Shown piece by piece: positions 23,501 through 32,333 of a stretch of 43,731 nt of DNA. A program made the translations under genes and the position numbers. Within the stretch, counting starts at the first letter, position 1, and the number at the start of each line of letters is the position of its first letter. Where the stretch lies: the NCBI RefSeq assembly GCF_000334915.1, contig NZ_AMSF01000032.1:1-43731 (forward strand). The letters are read 5' to 3'. Below the pieces are notes generated by a model. The model was not told the origin of the DNA. It saw nothing but the letters and a program-made list of their open reading frames with translations, and made no database searches. The stretch comes from Dyella ginsengisoli LA-4 (GTDB lineage Bacteria; Pseudomonadota; Gammaproteobacteria; Xanthomonadales; Rhodanobacteraceae).

Positions 23501-23844
23501 ACGAGCCGGCGGCGCTGGCCGCGCTCAGCCATCTGCTCGCCGGCTGGGGCTGGGAGGTGCATGCGGCGCGCCAGGCCGAGCAGGCACTGGCCGCGCCGTG
23601 GCGGCCGGACATCCAGATCCTCGACTACCACCTGGACGCCGGCCGCACCGGCATGGACGTGTGGGCGCAGCTGCGCGAGCGTCACGCGGACGTCGCCACC
23701 GTGATCCTCACCGCCGACCGCGACAGCGAGCTGCGCCAGCGGCTGCAGGATCTCGGCGCGGTGGTGCTGCACAAGCCGCTCAAGCCGCTGGCGCTGCGGC
23801 AGGTGCTGCAGCGGGTGGCCAGCGCGCAGCAGGCCGCGGTGTAA
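20521..23844 (+). CDS. SLC5-type hybrid sensor histidine kinase (CrbS/MxtR-like)
   Basis: A 1107-residue inner-membrane kinase. Residues 1 to about 485 are a sodium:solute symporter-like (SLC5) domain with about 13 helices, containing HCTSWTFYGTVTQASRSGWW and FTLPHQFHAGVVECRDE. A PAS domain (about 602-710, NMSQGICVVDAELRLVAWNA) and a coiled coil lead to the HisKA domain with His765 in VSHDLMQPLHAAQLF, an ATPase domain (DTGPGIAPEEQQLIFQEFRR, GQGLGLGLSIAQRMA) and a C-terminal receiver with Asp1035 in ILDYHLDAGRTGMDVW. This is the layout of CrbS in Vibrio and MxtR in Pseudomonas, which act with a LuxR-type regulator on acetate and short-chain acid use; such a regulator lies at 24481-25140. Confidence 0.9.
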   Translation: MLSTPLIATAALLWLGLLFGVAQLGERRPHLLEKRWAIVYALSLAIHCTSWTFYGTVTQASRSGWWLPPTFVGAILMYLMAVTVLQRLVQLAREYNAGSIADLVSVRLGRHAGLAALVTAVIIIGIVPYIALQLKAVAMSYATLNRGQLGESEPWQDSALYVALLMALFAMLFGTRRAATTAHNRGLVLAMAFESLFKLGAMLALGTLLFSPLPANLPPPVPLPHDSRGFPALILLGALAMFTLPHQFHAGVVECRDERHVRTARWLFPLYMVLIALPILPLAKLGDAWLGPQGVPSDLYVLALPMARGQHGLALVAFLGGLSAATSMVVVATLALSLMVVNHFIAPLRVRAGWGRGERGDLRGQVITQRRVAILAVILLAWGYSRVLARNDALADIGAISFSALAGLAPALLVAVYRPQLGPRAVFAGLAVGTAVWFYTLLPVVLPEAPAWLLAGPFGLDWLGPDHLFGLGDWSRLGRAVVLSLAVNVAVVGWVAGTRYGKATGAAGVGDVGVAELRALAVRFLPPERVEHLFAQAPAQGPAGAARMAEVEHELAAVIGAASARLLLEVVHRQGRGDLDTVAAIVGEAAQDLRFNQRVLEAALENMSQGICVVDAELRLVAWNARYASLFDYPPELLQVGRPVADLTRYAVALGIVGEVFDADTLEARVQRRLQHMRSGTRHLSERRFPDGTVVEIRGNPMPGGGFVATFTDVTAFRQAERALKRINETLEQRVDERTRALAQASEEAQRANEAKSRFLAAVSHDLMQPLHAAQLFAHTLTERGADVATAQHLNGALAATEGLLAGLLDIARLEGGRLHPQPRELALAEVLDPLAAEFRAIARDRGVRFDTVASTAWVRTDPQLLRRVLQNFLSNALRYAECGRVLLGVRRQGDALRVEVWDTGPGIAPEEQQLIFQEFRRGSAAGGQGLGLGLSIAQRMAALLDHPLGLHSIPGRGSVFHLALPLARPVRPTAPLVSSLLPVASGRALVLDNEPAALAALSHLLAGWGWEVHAARQAEQALAAPWRPDIQILDYHLDAGRTGMDVWAQLRERHADVATVILTADRDSELRQRLQDLGAVVLHKPLKPLALRQVLQRVASAQQAAV

Positions 23845-23873
23845 GCCTCGCCGGCACGGTGGCCGGGCCGGAC

Positions 23874-24446
23874 TCAGGCGGCGAGGCTGGCCGCCCAGTC
23901 GTCGATCGTCCGCACCGTCGCCTGCCGCGGGAACACTTTTTCCGTGAGCACGCGATGCACTTCGGCATCGCCGTCCATGCAGCCGTCGGCGAGCACGGTG
24001 AGGCGGTAATCGAGGTCGGCGGCGAGCCGCACGGTGGACAGCACCACGCCGCTGGTGGAGACACCGGCCAGCACCAGGTGGCGGATGTTGCCGCCGCGCA
24101 ACACCACGTCCAGGTCGCTGCCGGCGAATGCGCCGATGCGCCGCTTGGTGACGATCACGTCCTGCGGCTGCACTGCCAGGTCCGGATGGATGCCGGCGGC
24201 ATCGGTCGATTCCAGCAGGCGGCCACTGCCGCGGATGCCGGCGAAGATCGCGTTGTCGGCCGACACCTCCGGATAGCCGTCGCGGAACGCCACGCGGACC
24301 CAGATCACCTGCAGTCCGGCGTGGCGGGCGGCGGCCAGCGCGCGGCGGATGCGCGGCAGGTAGTCGGCGTCACCGTAGTTGGCAAGGATCCCGGGCTGCA
24401 GGTCCATCAACAGCAGGGCGGTGTCGGCGCGGGAAGCGTCGGTCAT
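23874..24446 (-). CDS. Isochorismatase-like hydrolase lacking the catalytic cysteine
   Basis: A 190-residue protein of the isochorismatase/cysteine-hydrolase fold. Asp15 (ALLLMDLQPGIL) and Lys101 (VIVTKRRIGAF) of the usual Asp-Lys-Cys triad are present, but where the cysteine normally sits in G-x-x-T-x-x-C the sequence is GVSTSGVVLSTVRLA, so Val134 replaces it. True isochorismatases such as PhzD also lack this cysteine, whereas nicotinamidase-type amidases need it. It may therefore hydrolyse an ether or be non-amidase. It lies between the kinase and its likely response regulator, 34 bases from the latter and on the same strand. Confidence 0.85.
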   Translation of the reverse strand: MTDASRADTALLLMDLQPGILANYGDADYLPRIRRALAAARHAGLQVIWVRVAFRDGYPEVSADNAIFAGIRGSGRLLESTDAAGIHPDLAVQPQDVIVTKRRIGAFAGSDLDVVLRGGNIRHLVLAGVSTSGVVLSTVRLAADLDYRLTVLADGCMDGDAEVHRVLTEKVFPRQATVRTIDDWAASLAA

Positions 24447-24480
24447 GGGGAGTATCCTTCGTCGGGGGATGCGGGGTGAA

Positions 24481-25140
24481 TCAGACGACCCGCGCGGGCT
24501 CGCCCAGTTCCAGTGCCTTCAGCACGCCGCTGGCCTGGGTGCGGTTGCGCACGCCGAGCTTCTCGAAGATCGCGGTGACGTGTGCCTTCACCGTGCGCTC
24601 CTGGATCGCCAGCCGGTCGGCTATCTGCTTGTTGAGCAGGCCGTCGGCCAGCAGCACCAGCACGCGGTACTGCTGCTCGGTGAGGCTGGCCAGCCGGGCC
24701 GCCAGGTTGCTGTCGGCCGGATCGGCCGGCAGCGCGGCCACGCTCTCGGCCAGCGCCGGCGGCAACCACGTGCCGCAGTCGAGCACGCAGCGGATCGCCT
24801 CGCCGATCTCGGCCGGGCTGGCGCTCTTGGGAATGAATCCGGCGGCGCCGTGGTCCAGCGCGCGGCGGACCACCCGCGGCTCGTCGTGCGCGGACACCAC
24901 CAGCACGGCCACCCCGGGATGCTGGCCGCGCAGCGCGGCGAGACCGCTCAGCCCCTGGCTGCCGGGCATGTGCAGGTCGAGCAGCACCAGGTCGATGTCG
25001 GCGTCCGCGCGCAGCGCTTCCAGCGCGCCATGCAGGTCGGCCGCTTCCAGCACCGTGCAACCGGCGACGCTGGTCGCGGCGGCCTGGTGCAGGGCGGCGC
25101 GGAACAGCGGGTGGTCGTCGGCGATCAGCAGGCGGGTCAT
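24481..25140 (-). CDS. LuxR-family response regulator (CrbR/ErdR-like)
   Basis: A 219-residue regulator: receiver domain (residues 1-120) with Asp55 in IDLVLLDLHMPGSQGL and Lys in GFIPKSASPAEIG, then a linker, and a LuxR-type HTH (about 150-212) with RVLVLLADGLLNKQIADRLA and IQERTVKAHVTAIFEKLGVR. The start at 25140 (MTRLLIADDHPLFR) is set by the receiver fold; a 20-residue longer frame lacks support. The domain order and neighbouring SLC5 hybrid kinase match the CrbR/ErdR regulators that activate acetyl-CoA synthetase and related genes. It likely controls PHB or short-chain acid use here. The isochorismatase-like gene follows on the same strand. Confidence 0.92.
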   Translation of the reverse strand: MTRLLIADDHPLFRAALHQAAATSVAGCTVLEAADLHGALEALRADADIDLVLLDLHMPGSQGLSGLAALRGQHPGVAVLVVSAHDEPRVVRRALDHGAAGFIPKSASPAEIGEAIRCVLDCGTWLPPALAESVAALPADPADSNLAARLASLTEQQYRVLVLLADGLLNKQIADRLAIQERTVKAHVTAIFEKLGVRNRTQASGVLKALELGEPARVV

Positions 25141-25286
25141 CCATCGAACGGTAGCCGGGCCCGACGGTGCCGTCGAGGGTGGATCGTCACGGCCGGGCAT
25201 CCGGACGACGGGCCGCGCACTACCTTCTTCTGAACACTCGACGCGCTACGCTCGGCAGGTCCCACGGCGACAGGAGGGCGACGGAG

Positions 25287-26681
25287 ATGGCCGGGTTAGT
25301 GCGACGCTGCATTTCGCTGCTGCCGATCGTGACCTTGCTGCTCGGCATGTCGCCGGCCGTTCGCGCGGCGAACACGGCCGAGGGCCCACCGGTGGTAGCG
25401 CGGATCGTGCTCGATGGGGCGATCGGTCCGGCCACCGCGGAATACGTCCACGACGCGAGCCGGCAGGCGGTCGCCGCCGGCGCCAGTGCGATCGTGCTGC
25501 AACTGGACACGCCCGGCGGCCTGGCCGAATCGATGCGCGACATCATCGCGGACATGCTGGCCAGCCCGGTGCCGGTGCTGGTCTACGTGGCTCCCGGTGG
25601 TGCGCGGGCCGCATCGGCGGGCACCTACATCCTCTACGCCGCGCAGCTGGCGGCGATGGCGCCGGGCACACACCTCGGGGCAGCCACGCCGGTGTCCCTG
25701 GGCGGCGGCATGCCACTGCCGCGGGCGAAGCCCGCGCCCGCAGGCAGCGCCTCGTCCGCCCCCGCGGACGGATCCCCGCTCGCGGACCAGGGCGGGGACG
25801 CCGAGGCGCACAAGGTACTCAACGATGCCGTCGCGTACATCCGCTCCCTCGCCCAGTTGCGGGGGCGCAACGCCGCCTGGGCCGAGCAGGCGGTGCGCGG
25901 CGCGGCGACGCTGACGGCGACCGAGGCGAAGCAGCAGCGCGTGATCGACATCGTCGCCACCAGTCTCCCCGACCTGCTGGCCCAGGCCGACGGTCGCGTC
26001 GTGCGCGTCGGCGAGCAGGAGGTGGCGTTGCACCTGCGCGGCGCCACGGTACGCGACTTCGCGCCGGGTGCACGCGTCCGGTTTCTGGCCGTCATCACCA
26101 ACCCGACGATCGCTTACCTGCTGCTGCTGGCGGGCATCTTCGGCCTGCTGCTCGAAGCGCTGCATCCCGGCGCGATCCTGCCCGGCATGGCCGGCGGCAT
26201 CTGCCTGCTGGTGGCGTTCTATGCGTTGCAGTGGCTGCCGGTGAACTATGCCGGCCTGGCGCTGATGGCGCTGGGCATCGGGCTGCTCGTGGCCGAGGCG
26301 CTGACGCCGACGATCGGCGCGCTCGGCGTCGGCGGAATCATTTCATTCGTACTGGGGTCGGTCATGCTGATGCATTCGGGAACGCCGGGTTACGCGGTGA
26401 ACATCGGCGTGATCGCCGGCATCGCGGTGGCGGCGTCGCTGCTGCTGGCGCTGTTGTTGTGGATGGTGCTCGGCGCGCGCCGGGCACGCCGGTTCAGCGG
26501 CGACGACGCATTGCGCGATGCGCAGGGCGAATTGCTGATGGCGCTGGAACCCGGTGCCGAAGGCTGGGCGCGGGTGCTGGGCGAGCGCTGGCGGGTGCGG
26601 GCCGAGGTGCCGCTGCCTGCCGGAGCGCACGTGCGCGTGCTGCGGCGGCAGGGACTGCTGCTGTGGGTCGAGGCCCTCTGA
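25287..26681 (+). CDS. nfeD: NfeD-family membrane-bound serine protease (long form)
   Basis: A 464-residue NfeD1b protein. After a signal-like helix ([18 protein letters not shown]), a ClpP-class protease domain holds the serine in [15 protein letters not shown] and the lysine likely in [21 protein letters not shown] 25-residue Pro/Ala/Ser-rich insert ([20 protein letters not shown]) interrupts it. Four to five membrane helices (about 270-405) and a soluble OB-fold C-terminal domain (about 410-464) follow. The archaeal homologue PH1510 cleaves the C-terminal tail of its partner stomatin, and a slipin gene follows here. Start ATG 25287 with an AGGAGG site upstream at 25272. Confidence 0.92.
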   Translation: MAGLVRRCISLLPIVTLLLGMSPAVRAANTAEGPPVVARIVLDGAIGPATAEYVHDASRQAVAAGASAIVLQLDTPGGLAESMRDIIADMLASPVPVLVYVAPGGARAASAGTYILYAAQLAAMAPGTHLGAATPVSLGGGMPLPRAKPAPAGSASSAPADGSPLADQGGDAEAHKVLNDAVAYIRSLAQLRGRNAAWAEQAVRGAATLTATEAKQQRVIDIVATSLPDLLAQADGRVVRVGEQEVALHLRGATVRDFAPGARVRFLAVITNPTIAYLLLLAGIFGLLLEALHPGAILPGMAGGICLLVAFYALQWLPVNYAGLALMALGIGLLVAEALTPTIGALGVGGIISFVLGSVMLMHSGTPGYAVNIGVIAGIAVAASLLLALLLWMVLGARRARRFSGDDALRDAQGELLMALEPGAEGWARVLGERWRVRAEVPLPAGAHVRVLRRQGLLLWVEAL

Positions 26682-26733
26682 TCGATGCGTCGCCGGTGCG
26701 CCGGCGACTTTCCTGTCACTGATGGAGATGGAC

Positions 26734-27510
26734 ATGTTTGGATTCATGGGTGTGCTGGTGGTGCTCGTCGCGTTCCTGCTGTTTTCCTCGGTCAAGGTAT
26801 TGCCGGAATACGAGCGCGGCGTGGTGCTGACGCTGGGCCGCTACACCGGCACCAAGGGGCCGGGCCTGATCCTGCTGGTGCCGATCGTGCAGCGCATGCT
26901 GCGGGTGGACCTGCGCATCACGGTGATGGACGTGCCGCCGCAGGACGTGATCTCGCGCGACAACGTGTCGGTGCGGGTCAACGCGGTGGTGTACTTCCGC
27001 GTGGTGGAGCCGGACAAGGCGGTGCTGCAGGTGTCGGATTTCTACCAGGCCACCAGTCAGCTGGCGCAGACGCGGCTGCGCTCGGTGCTGGGCCAGCACG
27101 AGCTGGACGAGATCCTGTCGCAGCGCGAATCGATCAACCAGACGCTGCAGGGCATCCTCGACGAGGCGACCGACCCGTGGGGGATCAAGGTGGCCAACGT
27201 GGAGATCAAGGATGTCGACCTCAACGACACCATGGTGCGCGCGATCGCCCGCCAGGCCGAAGCCGAGCGCGAGCGTCGCGCCAAGGTGATCCACGCCGAC
27301 GGCGAGATGCAGGCGGCGGAGAAGCTGCGCGATGCGGCGGCGATGCTGTCGCAGCAGTCGCAGGCGCTGCAGCTGCGCTACCTGCAGACGCTGGCCGACA
27401 TGTCCGCCAACGGCAAGTCGTCGACCATCGTGTTTCCGCTGCCGCTGGACCTGATCAAGCCGCTGATGGAGGCCTTGCCGCAGAAGCCGGGCACCGTGCG
27501 CCCGGAGTGA
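26734..27510 (+). CDS. Slipin (stomatin-like SPFH membrane protein)
   Basis: A 258-residue SPFH/band-7 protein. One N-terminal helix ([20 protein letters not shown]) anchors it, then the SPFH core: [56 protein letters not shown], and the hallmark [21 protein letters not shown] coiled-coil C-terminal half ([20 protein letters not shown]) drives oligomerisation. It pairs with NfeD as in many bacteria and archaea and probably helps organise membrane domains. ATG 26734 is favoured by GGAG at 26724; ATG 26728 and 26722 are possible. Confidence 0.93.
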   Translation: MFGFMGVLVVLVAFLLFSSVKVLPEYERGVVLTLGRYTGTKGPGLILLVPIVQRMLRVDLRITVMDVPPQDVISRDNVSVRVNAVVYFRVVEPDKAVLQVSDFYQATSQLAQTRLRSVLGQHELDEILSQRESINQTLQGILDEATDPWGIKVANVEIKDVDLNDTMVRAIARQAEAERERRAKVIHADGEMQAAEKLRDAAAMLSQQSQALQLRYLQTLADMSANGKSSTIVFPLPLDLIKPLMEALPQKPGTVRPE

Positions 27511-27623
27511 TCCGGGCCGTGCGGCGACGTCCGTGGACGTCGCCGCATGCTGCGCCGCATGCGGTCGGCGGCCATGGACTTTCGTACGATGGCGGCCACG
27601 CAGGCGGTTGCTATGGTGCACGG

Positions 27624-29462
27624 ATGAACCTGCGCACCTTCTGCCTGCCGCTGCTGGCGCTGGCCCTGCCGGCCTGTGCTGCGCTCCCATCCCCACCGGA
27701 GGCGGCGATGACCCATCCCGGATTCCTGGTCGGCGACGTCCGCGTCACCGACCATCGCGACCACGACGACCTGCTCAGTGCGGGACTGGGACTGGCCGGC
27801 CTGGCCGGCGCTCCCTCGCCGATCGCCGATCCCGCGCATCCCACGCCTGCCGAGCTGCGCCGGCGGGCGATCCAGGCCAACTGGAAAGGCATCGCCGATC
27901 TCGGCCCGCTGGGCGGCTACGGCACGGTCTATGGCGGCGTGCCGGACGTGCCGGGTCGTGAATACCAGGCCTTCGCCCGGGTGCCCGGCGCAAGCCAGCC
28001 GCATCGCGTGCTGCTGCAGGTGCCCGACCATTTCGACCAGACGCATCGCTGCCTGGTGGTGGCGCCGTCGTCGGGCTCGCGCGGCGTGTATGGCGCGATC
28101 TCGCTGGCCGGTGCGTGGGGCCTGCCGAAGGGCTGCGCGGTGGCCTACACCGACAAGGGCACCGGACCGGGCTATTTCGACTACGCCGACGACAGCGGCG
28201 TGCAGCTGGACGGCACCCGCGCGAAGCGTGGCGAGGCGATGCTGGAGTTCGAACCGAAGCCCGCGCCGATCGATGCCGGTATCGCAGTCAAGCAGATGCA
28301 CTCCGGCGACAACCCCGAGGCCGACTGGGGCCGCGATGTGATCCAGGCGGCCCGGTTCGGCCTGGCCATGCTCGATCGCGCTTTCCCCGAGCAGGCGCCG
28401 TTCACGCCGCAGAACACGAGGATCATCGCCACCGGGCTGTCCAACGGCGGCGGCGCCGTGCTGCAGGCGGCCGGCCTGGACGATGAACACCTGTTCGCCG
28501 GCGTGGTGGCGCTGGAGCCGAACGTCTACGTCGCGGGCCACGGCCGGCCGATGTACGACTACGCCACCGAGGCGGCGATCTGGCTGCCGTGCGCGCTGAC
28601 CTCGCCACGCTTCGCCCGGGTACCCTTCGGCCGTGCGCCGGACGGCTCGGTCCCGCCGGCGTGGATCCAGCGTTGCGCCAGCCTGCACACCGACGGTCGA
28701 TTGCCGGGTGCGACGGTGGCGGCGCAGGGCGAGGCGGCCTACGAGCGGCTGCGCTCCCATGGCTGGACCGACGAGGCGATGGCGACCGCGGCCAGCACCA
28801 CGGCGTTCGATCTGTGGCGGGTGATCGTGGCCGGCTACGCCTCCTCGTATGCGCGGACGGGAGCGACCGACATGCCGTGCGGTTTCCACTACGTCACCAT
28901 CGACAAGGACAACCATCCCGCGCTGGCCGATGCGGCGACGCGTGCGGCCTGGTGGGCGGACGGTTCCGGCATTCCGCCCGGCAACGGCATCGCGCTGCGC
29001 GGCGGCATGGACCACTCCGACGACCCGACGCTGGCCGGGCTCGACTGCCTGCGCAACCTGTGGACCGGCGACGGCAGCGAGGCGCGCACCGTGCACGCCA
29101 GCGTCGCCGCCACCGCCGTGAAGCTGCCGCGGGCGGACCTGCCGCTGTGGGTACTGCACGGCGCCGGCGACGGCCTGTTGCCGACCGCCTTCAGCTCCGA
29201 ACCCTATGTGGCCTGGCTGCGCAGCGAAGGGCGTTCGCCGCTGTACTGGCGGGTGCCGTATGCCCAGCATTTCGACGCCTTTCTCGCCGTGCCCGGGTTC
29301 GGTGCGGCCCACGTGCCGCTGATGCCCTACGGCTACGCCGCGCTGGACCGCATGTGGGCGCATCTGTTCGAGGGGGCACCCTGGCCGAAGGCGCTGCCGA
29401 CACCGGCGGCCTCCGCCCGCGGCGAGGGCATGCTGCGCCGGGAGATGCTGGGCCTGCCCTGA
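27624..29462 (+). CDS. D-(-)-3-hydroxybutyrate oligomer hydrolase, lipoprotein-like
   Basis: A 612-residue hydrolase of the 3HBOH family, which cleaves 3-hydroxybutyrate dimers and oligomers outside the cytoplasm. The nucleophile lies in TGLSNGGGAVLQAAGLDDE (G-L-S-N-G). Other typical stretches are YGGVPDVPGREYQAFARVPG, GCAVAYTDKGTGPGYFDY, and LWVLHGAGDGLLPTAFSSEP, with the His in YAQHFDAFLAVPGF. The start ATG 27624 gives a hydrophobic leader with lipobox ALPAC (Cys18). It joins the depolymerase and permease genes 8 kb away as the third step of a PHB-use pathway. A perfect 8-bp palindrome, TCGTACGA, lies 35 bases upstream (27582-27589). Confidence 0.9.
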   Translation: MNLRTFCLPLLALALPACAALPSPPEAAMTHPGFLVGDVRVTDHRDHDDLLSAGLGLAGLAGAPSPIADPAHPTPAELRRRAIQANWKGIADLGPLGGYGTVYGGVPDVPGREYQAFARVPGASQPHRVLLQVPDHFDQTHRCLVVAPSSGSRGVYGAISLAGAWGLPKGCAVAYTDKGTGPGYFDYADDSGVQLDGTRAKRGEAMLEFEPKPAPIDAGIAVKQMHSGDNPEADWGRDVIQAARFGLAMLDRAFPEQAPFTPQNTRIIATGLSNGGGAVLQAAGLDDEHLFAGVVALEPNVYVAGHGRPMYDYATEAAIWLPCALTSPRFARVPFGRAPDGSVPPAWIQRCASLHTDGRLPGATVAAQGEAAYERLRSHGWTDEAMATAASTTAFDLWRVIVAGYASSYARTGATDMPCGFHYVTIDKDNHPALADAATRAAWWADGSGIPPGNGIALRGGMDHSDDPTLAGLDCLRNLWTGDGSEARTVHASVAATAVKLPRADLPLWVLHGAGDGLLPTAFSSEPYVAWLRSEGRSPLYWRVPYAQHFDAFLAVPGFGAAHVPLMPYGYAALDRMWAHLFEGAPWPKALPTPAASARGEGMLRREMLGLP

Positions 29463-29573
29463 GCACCGCCGTGTCTGCTCGGCGCGCGCCGGGTGCCTGC
29501 GTTATCCTTGGCGGCCATTTGCCGCCGCGCCCGGGCGCGGCGACGCGTTCCACCCGAACCCAAGGATTGCCCC

Positions 29574-30083
29574 ATGTCCATCCAGCTCACGCTCCAGACC
29601 AACCGCGGCCCGATCCGCCTGCGCCTGCACGACGACAAGACCCCGGTCACCGTCGCCAGCTTCGTCAATCTGGTGCGCCGCGGCTATTACGACGGCCTGT
29701 CGTTCCACCGCGTGATCGCCGACTTCATGATCCAGGGCGGCTGTCCGCTCGGCACCGGCACCGGTGGCCCCGGCTACAAGTTCGAGGACGAGTTCAACCC
29801 GTCGCTGCGCCATGACAAGCCGGGCATCCTGTCGATGGCCAACGCCGGTCCGCGCACCAACGGCAGCCAGTTCTTCATCACCCACGGCGCCACCCCGTGG
29901 CTGGACGGCAAGCACAGCGTGTTCGGCGAAGTGCTGGGCGCCGAGGACCAGGCCGTGGTCGACGCGATCCGCCAGGGCGACGTGATCGAGAAGGCCACCG
30001 TCGAAGGCGACGTCGATGCGCTGCTGGCGGCCCAGGCCGAGCGCGTGAAGGAGTGGAACACCATCCTCGACGCCCGCGGCTGA
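29574..30083 (+). CDS. ppiB: Peptidyl-prolyl cis-trans isomerase, cyclophilin type
   Basis: A 169-residue cytoplasmic cyclophilin. The catalytic core [15 protein letters not shown], the substrate loop [16 protein letters not shown] and [11 protein letters not shown] are all intact; the canonical Arg in SFHRVI is present. There is no signal peptide, so this is the PpiB rather than PpiA type. It catalyses prolyl bond isomerisation during folding. ATG 29574 starts the universal [14 protein letters not shown]. The gene stands alone, with a short GC-rich upstream region. Confidence 0.97.
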   Translation: MSIQLTLQTNRGPIRLRLHDDKTPVTVASFVNLVRRGYYDGLSFHRVIADFMIQGGCPLGTGTGGPGYKFEDEFNPSLRHDKPGILSMANAGPRTNGSQFFITHGATPWLDGKHSVFGEVLGAEDQAVVDAIRQGDVIEKATVEGDVDALLAAQAERVKEWNTILDARG

Positions 30084-30106
30084 GCCCGGTCTTCAGGCGG
30101 TATGCG

Positions 30107-30128
30107 GCGGCCACCCTCGGGTGGCCGC
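30107..30128. terminator. Hairpin after ppiB
   Basis: GCGGCCACCC (30107-30116) pairs with GGGTGGCCGC (30119-30128) over a 2-base centre, followed by the weak T tract TGTCGTTTC. It probably acts as the ppiB terminator but the T run is poor. Confidence 0.55.
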
Positions 30129-30231
30129 TGTCGTTTCGGGCTTCCGGTGAGGTGCGGTGGTTGCGCCCGGTCGATCGGCCTATGCTCGGCCGGCGAGGCG
30201 CGGTGGCGCGCCGGTCCAGGGAGTTCGAGCC

Positions 30232-30636
30232 ATGTCGTTGCTGGGAGATCTGATGGGTGGAAGCGTGCAGGGCGGCGGCTCCCTGCTGGGGGTGGCCGGC
30301 GAGCTGATCGAGAAGGCCGGTGGCGTGCAGGGTCTGGTGGCGATGTTGCAGCAGCACGGCCTGGGCGACGCGGTGCAGTCCTGGGTGGGTACTGGCGCCA
30401 ATCAGCCGGTGTCCCCGGGCCAGCTCGGCCAGGCACTGGGCAATGGTGGCCTGGGCGGCGTGATCGAGTCGATGGCGAGCAAGCTCGGTACCGATCCGCA
30501 GGCGCTGCTCGGCCAGCTGTCGCAGGTGTTGCCGCATGCGGTCGACCACCTGACGCCGGACGGGCAGGTGCCGTCGGGCAATGCCGGTGTCGACCTGGGT
30601 GCGCTCGCCGGGCTGGCCGGCAAGCTGTTCGGCTGA
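30232..30636 (+). CDS. YidB-family (DUF937) protein
   Basis: A 134-residue protein rich in Gly, Leu and Gln. The pattern SLLGDLMGGS, LIEKAGGVQGLVAMLQQHGL, VQSWVGTGANQPVSPGQLGQ, and KLGTDPQALLGQLSQVLPHA matches YidB/DUF937 proteins, small helical proteins of unknown activity found widely in proteobacteria. No signal peptide or membrane helix. The end LGALAGLAGKLFG is typical. Start ATG 30232. It is convergent with the GlsB-like gene. Confidence 0.86.
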   Translation: MSLLGDLMGGSVQGGGSLLGVAGELIEKAGGVQGLVAMLQQHGLGDAVQSWVGTGANQPVSPGQLGQALGNGGLGGVIESMASKLGTDPQALLGQLSQVLPHAVDHLTPDGQVPSGNAGVDLGALAGLAGKLFG

Positions 30637-30644
30637 GGCGCGAT

Positions 30645-30671
30645 GGCCCGGCGCAGATCCCGCGCCGGGCC
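30645..30671. terminator. Hairpin between convergent yidB-like and glsB-like genes
   Basis: GGCCCGGCGC (30645-30654) and GCGCCGGGCC (30662-30671) pair perfectly around a 7-base loop. There is no T run, so any termination would be factor-dependent or partial. Confidence 0.5.
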
Positions 30672-30677
30672 GCCGGC

Positions 30678-30935
30678 TCAGGACGATTTGTTCTTGAACA
30701 CCATGTGGTAGGCCAGCAACAGGACCACCGCACCGATCACCGAGGCGATCCAGCCGGCTGACTGGCCGGGGGCGTACATGTGCAGCACATGGACGCCGAC
30801 CCAGGTCGCCAGCAGCGAGCCGGCGATGCCGATCAGGCCGGTGACGATGAAGCCGCCCGGGTCGCGCCCCGGGGTGAGCAGCTTGGCGATCACGCCGACC
30901 ACCAGGCCGACCAGGAATACCCAAAGCCAATGCAT
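30678..30935 (-). CDS. GlsB/YeaQ/YmgE-family stress membrane protein
   Basis: An 85-residue inner-membrane protein with three hydrophobic helices: WLWVFLVGLVVGVIAKLLTP, GGFIVTGLIGIAGSLLATWV and WIASVIGAVVLLLAYHMVF. The loop TPGRDPGGF between helices 1 and 2 is the transglycosylase-associated (YeaQ) signature. Such proteins are general-stress factors of unknown molecular role. GGAGG lies about seven bases before the start. Confidence 0.93.
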   Translation of the reverse strand: MHWLWVFLVGLVVGVIAKLLTPGRDPGGFIVTGLIGIAGSLLATWVGVHVLHMYAPGQSAGWIASVIGAVVLLLAYHMVFKNKSS

Positions 30936-31124
30936 CTGCGGAACCTCCTCCGGCTGGGGGCACTCCGGCCCGCTCCGCGCGCCATCCCGGCATCGCAGGC
31001 CGCTGCGGCGGCACCTCGCGCATCTTGCCGCGGGTACGACCTTGGTGGGACGGCCTGACCGGCGGCCGGTAGGCGCGTGTTAAACTTCGCCGGTTTGCTG
31101 ACCGCAAATCCCTTCGAGGACACC

Positions 31125-32324
31125 ATGCCCCAGCTCGCCCAGCGCGTCGGTCGCGCCAAGCCCAGCGCGATCATGCTGATCGCCGAGAAAGCCAAGCAGC
31201 TCAAGGCTGCCGGCCGCGACGTCATCAGCTTTTCCATCGGCGTACCGAACTTCCTGCCCGGCGAGCACGTGTACGCCGCGGCGCGCGAGTCGCTCAGCCA
31301 CGACTCGGGCCAGTACGGCAGCAACCGCGGCGCCGAGGGGCTGCTGGATGCCTTCCTCAAGCACATCGATGCGCTGGGCCTGACCGGCTACGGCCGCATG
31401 AACCTCTCCATCGGCATCGGCGCCAAGCAGGTGCTGTACAACCTGGCCGAGGCGATGCTCGACGAGGGCGACGAGATCTGCTTCGCCGCACCGTTCTGGA
31501 CCACCTACCGCGACATCGCCGACATCGTCGGGGCAAAGGCGAACATCCTGCACTGCGGCCCGGACCAGAACTACAAGCTGGTGCCCGCGCAGCTGGAAGA
31601 GGCACTGAAGCGCAAGCCGAAGGTGTTCCTGTTCAACAACCCGTCGAACCCCACCGGCATGGTCTACACGCGCGAGGAAATCGCCGCGCTCGCCGACGTG
31701 CTGGTGAAGTATCCGGACACCTGGATCATCACCGACGACATCTACAACTCGATGGTGTTCGACGGCCTCGGTTACCACAACTTCGTGCACTCGAAGCCGG
31801 AGCTGAAGGACCGGCTGGTGTTCGTCGACTCGTTGTCCAAGACCTATGGCATGCCGGGCTGGCGCGTGGGTTTCATCGCAGGTCCCGAATCGGTGGCCAA
31901 GGCGGTCACCACGCTCAACTCCAACCACATAACCAGCCTGCCGGAAGTGATCACCGCCGCCGCGGTGGCCGCGCTGACCGGGCCGCAGGACGTGCCGCAG
32001 GCCAAGTGCGCCGAGTTCGCCGCCAAGCGCGACACGGTGATGGCCGCGCTGAACGCGATCCCCGGCGTGGTCTGCCCGCGGCCGCAGGGCGCGTTCTACG
32101 CGTTCCCGGACATTTCCTGCGCGTTCGGCAAGCGCCACGGCGAGCTGGCCATCACCGACGACGTGAGCTTCTGCGCCGCGCTGCTGGAAGCCAAGGGCGT
32201 GGCCTGCGTGCCGGGCTCGGCCTTCGGCGAGCCGCGTGCCATGCGCATTTCCTACACCTGCCCGACGGCGCAATTGCAGCCGGGCCTCGACCGCATCGCC
32301 CAATTCTTTGCCGAACTCAATTGA
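31125..32324 (+). CDS. Class I PLP-dependent aminotransferase (aspartate-type)
   Basis: A 399-residue fold-type I aminotransferase. [16 protein letters not shown] and [16 protein letters not shown] are the N-terminal signatures, [17 protein letters not shown] the substrate loop, [15 protein letters not shown] holds the pyridine-binding Asp, and [17 protein letters not shown] the lysine that binds PLP; the Arg near the end ([10 protein letters not shown]) binds the carboxylate. Amino-donor specificity cannot be fixed; aspartate or aromatic are likely. The start at 31125 ([15 protein letters not shown]) has GAGGA upstream. A REP doublet separates it from malate dehydrogenase, with which it could link oxaloacetate and aspartate. 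Confidence 0.92.
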   Translation: MPQLAQRVGRAKPSAIMLIAEKAKQLKAAGRDVISFSIGVPNFLPGEHVYAAARESLSHDSGQYGSNRGAEGLLDAFLKHIDALGLTGYGRMNLSIGIGAKQVLYNLAEAMLDEGDEICFAAPFWTTYRDIADIVGAKANILHCGPDQNYKLVPAQLEEALKRKPKVFLFNNPSNPTGMVYTREEIAALADVLVKYPDTWIITDDIYNSMVFDGLGYHNFVHSKPELKDRLVFVDSLSKTYGMPGWRVGFIAGPESVAKAVTTLNSNHITSLPEVITAAAVAALTGPQDVPQAKCAEFAAKRDTVMAALNAIPGVVCPRPQGAFYAFPDISCAFGKRHGELAITDDVSFCAALLEAKGVACVPGSAFGEPRAMRISYTCPTAQLQPGLDRIAQFFAELN

Positions 32325-32333
32325 CCACAAACC

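Noticed and set aside
20230-23772. 1180-codon open frame on the minus strand
   Set aside because: It is fully antisense to the sensor kinase, which has clear domains. The predicted protein is His/Gln/Arg-rich without recognisable domains, as expected for a shadow frame in GC-rich DNA.
27378-29363. 661-codon minus-strand frame
   Set aside because: Antisense to the slipin and 3-hydroxybutyrate oligomer hydrolase genes; no domain visible.
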